Shown piece after piece: positions 13,621-14,693 of a stretch of DNA of 14,693 nt. Numbering within the stretch: the first letter of the stretch is position 1; each line of letters begins with the position of its first letter. The stretch spans positions 1 through 14,693 of the forward strand of contig JAJXYM010000076.1 in assembly GCA_021780585.1 (NCBI GenBank), read 5' to 3'. Source of the DNA: Deltaproteobacteria bacterium (lineage in GTDB: Bacteria > Desulfobacterota > Binatia > Binatales > Binataceae). Made by a program: the position numbers and the translations under genes. The notes under the pieces were generated by a model that worked only from the letters and a program-made list of their open reading frames with translations, made no database searches and was not told where the DNA came from.

Positions 13621-13920
13621 ATGAAATCCGTCGGCGTCAAACAACTGAAATCGAGGCTGTCGGAATACCTACGGCTGGTGCGGAGCGGCGAGACCGTTTT
13701 CGTAACCGATCGGGACGAGGTGGTGGCGGAGCTGCGGCCCGCGCGCAGGCAGTCTGCCGCTGCGGATTCGATCGAAGAGCTCTTGGATTCGCTAGCCGAG
13801 CGCGGAGAAGTGACCCGCGCCAGCCAGTCAAAGCGACAGTGGAAATGGAAAGCGAAGGGGCTTGGCCTGGCCCCCGGCGCCGCCAACGCCCTTCTCGATG
13901 AAATTCGCGGCGATCGATGA
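13621..13920 (+). CDS. Phd/YefM-family antitoxin
   Basis: This 99-residue antitoxin starts MKSVGVKQLKSRLSEYLRLVRSGETVFVTDRDEVVAEL, the Phd/YefM (PhdYeFM_antitox) DNA-binding fold in residues 1-50. The C-terminal half (DSIEELLDSLAERGEVTRASQSK) would be the flexible toxin-binding tail. It is longer than the common 75-85 residue members, with an added basic and Trp/Lys-rich stretch (RQWKWKAKGLG). It overlaps the VapC start by ATGA, the standard coupled arrangement. It should neutralise the downstream PIN ribonuclease and repress the promoter at 13586-13614. Its ATG has no clear Shine-Dalgarno, which fits a leaderless message. Confidence 0.92.
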   Translation: MKSVGVKQLKSRLSEYLRLVRSGETVFVTDRDEVVAELRPARRQSAAADSIEELLDSLAERGEVTRASQSKRQWKWKAKGLGLAPGAANALLDEIRGDR

Positions 13921-14339
13921 GGTTACTCATGTCCAAGTGCCTTTATCTGGATACGTCCGCGGTCTTGCGAGCCATTCTCGAAAACGGAACCAGCCCTGAG
14001 GTTGAAGCGCTGATCGCGGCGGCGCCCGTCTTGATCACCTCGCGATTGTCTCTGGTCGAATCGGCGCGCGCGCTTCATCGCCTGCGACAACTCGAAACGG
14101 TCGGCGAGGCGAAGCTCGCCGACGCGGAACGCGAGATCGGCGCAGTGTGGGCACGATGCGAGCTTTGGGAGTTGACGCCCTCGGTATGCGCGAAGGCTTG
14201 CCAAGTCACTCCGGGAAAGCCGCTGCGAACGCTGGACGCCCTTCATCTCGCCACCTTTGTATTGGCGAGGGAAAAGATCGAGGGTCTTGAACTTGTGACC
14301 GTTGATGACCGCCTGCAGGCGGCGCTCGGAGCGGCCTGA
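13917..14339 (+). CDS. vapC: VapC-type PIN-domain ribonuclease toxin
   Basis: This 140-residue PIN toxin cleaves RNA until bound by its antitoxin. The four acidic metal ligands are at Asp12 (YLDTSAVL), Glu48 (SLVESARAL), Asp107 (RTLDALHLA) and Asp130 (LVTVDDRL), a complete and canonical set. The ATG at 13917 overlaps the antitoxin stop (ATGA). An ATG at 13929 (MSKCLYLD) also precedes the domain and may be the real start, removing only four residues. A short GC stem with a T run (14361-14377) follows the gene. It forms a type II toxin-antitoxin module with the gene at 13621-13920, unrelated in antitoxin type to the AbrB/PIN pair at 6637-7399. Confidence 0.92.
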   Translation: MRLLMSKCLYLDTSAVLRAILENGTSPEVEALIAAAPVLITSRLSLVESARALHRLRQLETVGEAKLADAEREIGAVWARCELWELTPSVCAKACQVTPGKPLRTLDALHLATFVLAREKIEGLELVTVDDRLQAALGAA

Positions 14340-14360
14340 GGATAATCCCGGTCCCGGCTG

Positions 14361-14377
14361 GGGCCGAGGCCCTTTTT
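14361..14377 (+). terminator. Possible weak Rho-independent terminator after vapC
   Basis: GGGC-CGAG-GCCC followed by TTTTT, 22 bases after the vapC stop. The stem is only four base pairs (a G-T pair could extend it), so the call is tentative. The remaining sequence to about 14506 shows no gene. Confidence 0.35.
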
Positions 14378-14506
14378 CAGCGAGAGCAGGCTTTCAGATT
14401 GAGATGGATCTTACCTGTCCGGACCAGCGGTACCTCGAATTCACCACTATTCAGAACGATCACAACGCCAAGGCGAGAGCTTCAGACCGGATTTCCCTAT
14501 ATGGAC

Positions 14507-14693
14507 TGGTCTGCCCCCCAACGTAGGCGCGTTCATGAGTAGAGTCCGGGGTTGATTGACCCGCCCCGGAAAACTAGTACAGGCGAGAGTTTAGGATTCG
14601 GCCTGGTGAACTGCCCGCCTGCCGGTTGGCGTATTGGGCTGGGGCCAAAGCACCCAGACTGCTGTGTGGCCGGAACTGGTTGTAATCTTGCCG
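14507..14693 (-). mobile_element. End of a second IS3-family element, running off the window
   Basis: The minus strand ends with a GTTGGGGGGCAGACCA-like terminus (14507-14522), similar in form to IS3/IS407-type ends (GGGGGCAGGTCA). Before it, in the minus-strand direction, lies the C-terminus of an IS3-type OrfB (14574-14693). Between them is a CCGGGG...CCCCGG hairpin (14546-14569). This element differs from the one at 2543-6301 in both terminal sequence and protein ending. Only its 3' end is in the window. Confidence 0.65.
14574..14693 (-). CDS. IS3-family transposase OrfB, C-terminal fragment
   Basis: Thirty-nine codons at the window edge read RQDYNQFRPHSSLGALAPAQ and continue YANRQAGSSPGRILNSRLY to a TAG stop. 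The (R)DYNxxRPHSSLGxLxPxEYA pattern is the standard ending of the IS407/IS2-type OrfB integrase domain. The catalytic core lies beyond the right edge, so intactness cannot be judged. Confidence 0.85.
   Translation of the reverse strand, partial: RQDYNQFRPHSSLGALAPAQYANRQAGSSPGRILNSRLY

Noticed and set aside
1..14693. CRISPR array
   Set aside because: No regularly spaced direct repeats were found anywhere in the window.

Overview
The window is high-GC bacterial DNA of Gram-negative type. It carries an imuA-imuB-dnaE2 mutasome operon, Pseudomonadota-style IS3 and IS21 insertion sequences, and several toxin-antitoxin modules. The sequence does not fix the phylum: a Pseudomonadota member or a related lineage with the same cassette fits. 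The left 2.5 kb is core-like; almost everything to the right is accessory DNA.

Layout: (1) 1-2461, minus strand: dnaE2 (N-terminus only), imuB and imuA, a tightly packed SOS-mutagenesis operon. (2) 2543-6301: an IS3-family element whose orfA has been split after about seven codons by a complete IS21-family element (istA, istB; about 2622-5164). The IS3 transposase has also lost the stretch holding its second catalytic Asp, so it should be dead. (3) 6302-6609, minus: the N-terminal stub of a tyrosine recombinase, cut by the IS3 end and frameshifted. (4) 6637-7399, plus: an AbrB-type antitoxin with a PIN toxin. (5) 7435-12221: a 4.79-kb segment bounded by perfect 18-bp inverted repeats, carrying a minus-strand operon of XRE regulator, TrlF-like PHP/SMC-type ATPase and AlbA_2/GHKL-ATPase protein. 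A T-arm-like tRNA remnant lies upstream of this operon. (6) 12405-13287, plus: a good sigma70-like promoter, a small basic protein and an HNH nuclease-like protein. (7) 13357-13617: a decayed gene fragment. (8) 13621-14339, plus: a Phd-VapC toxin-antitoxin pair. (9) 14507-14693: the end of a second, different IS3-family element that runs off the window.

The region looks like an integration hotspot beside the mutasome operon. Nested insertion sequences, an integrase stub, two PIN toxin modules and a likely defence operon have accumulated there. The most interesting unit is the XRE / PHP-ATPase / AlbA_2-GHKL operon with its flanking palindrome-derived repeats. I infer a genome-defence role from its domains and context; the sequence does not prove it.
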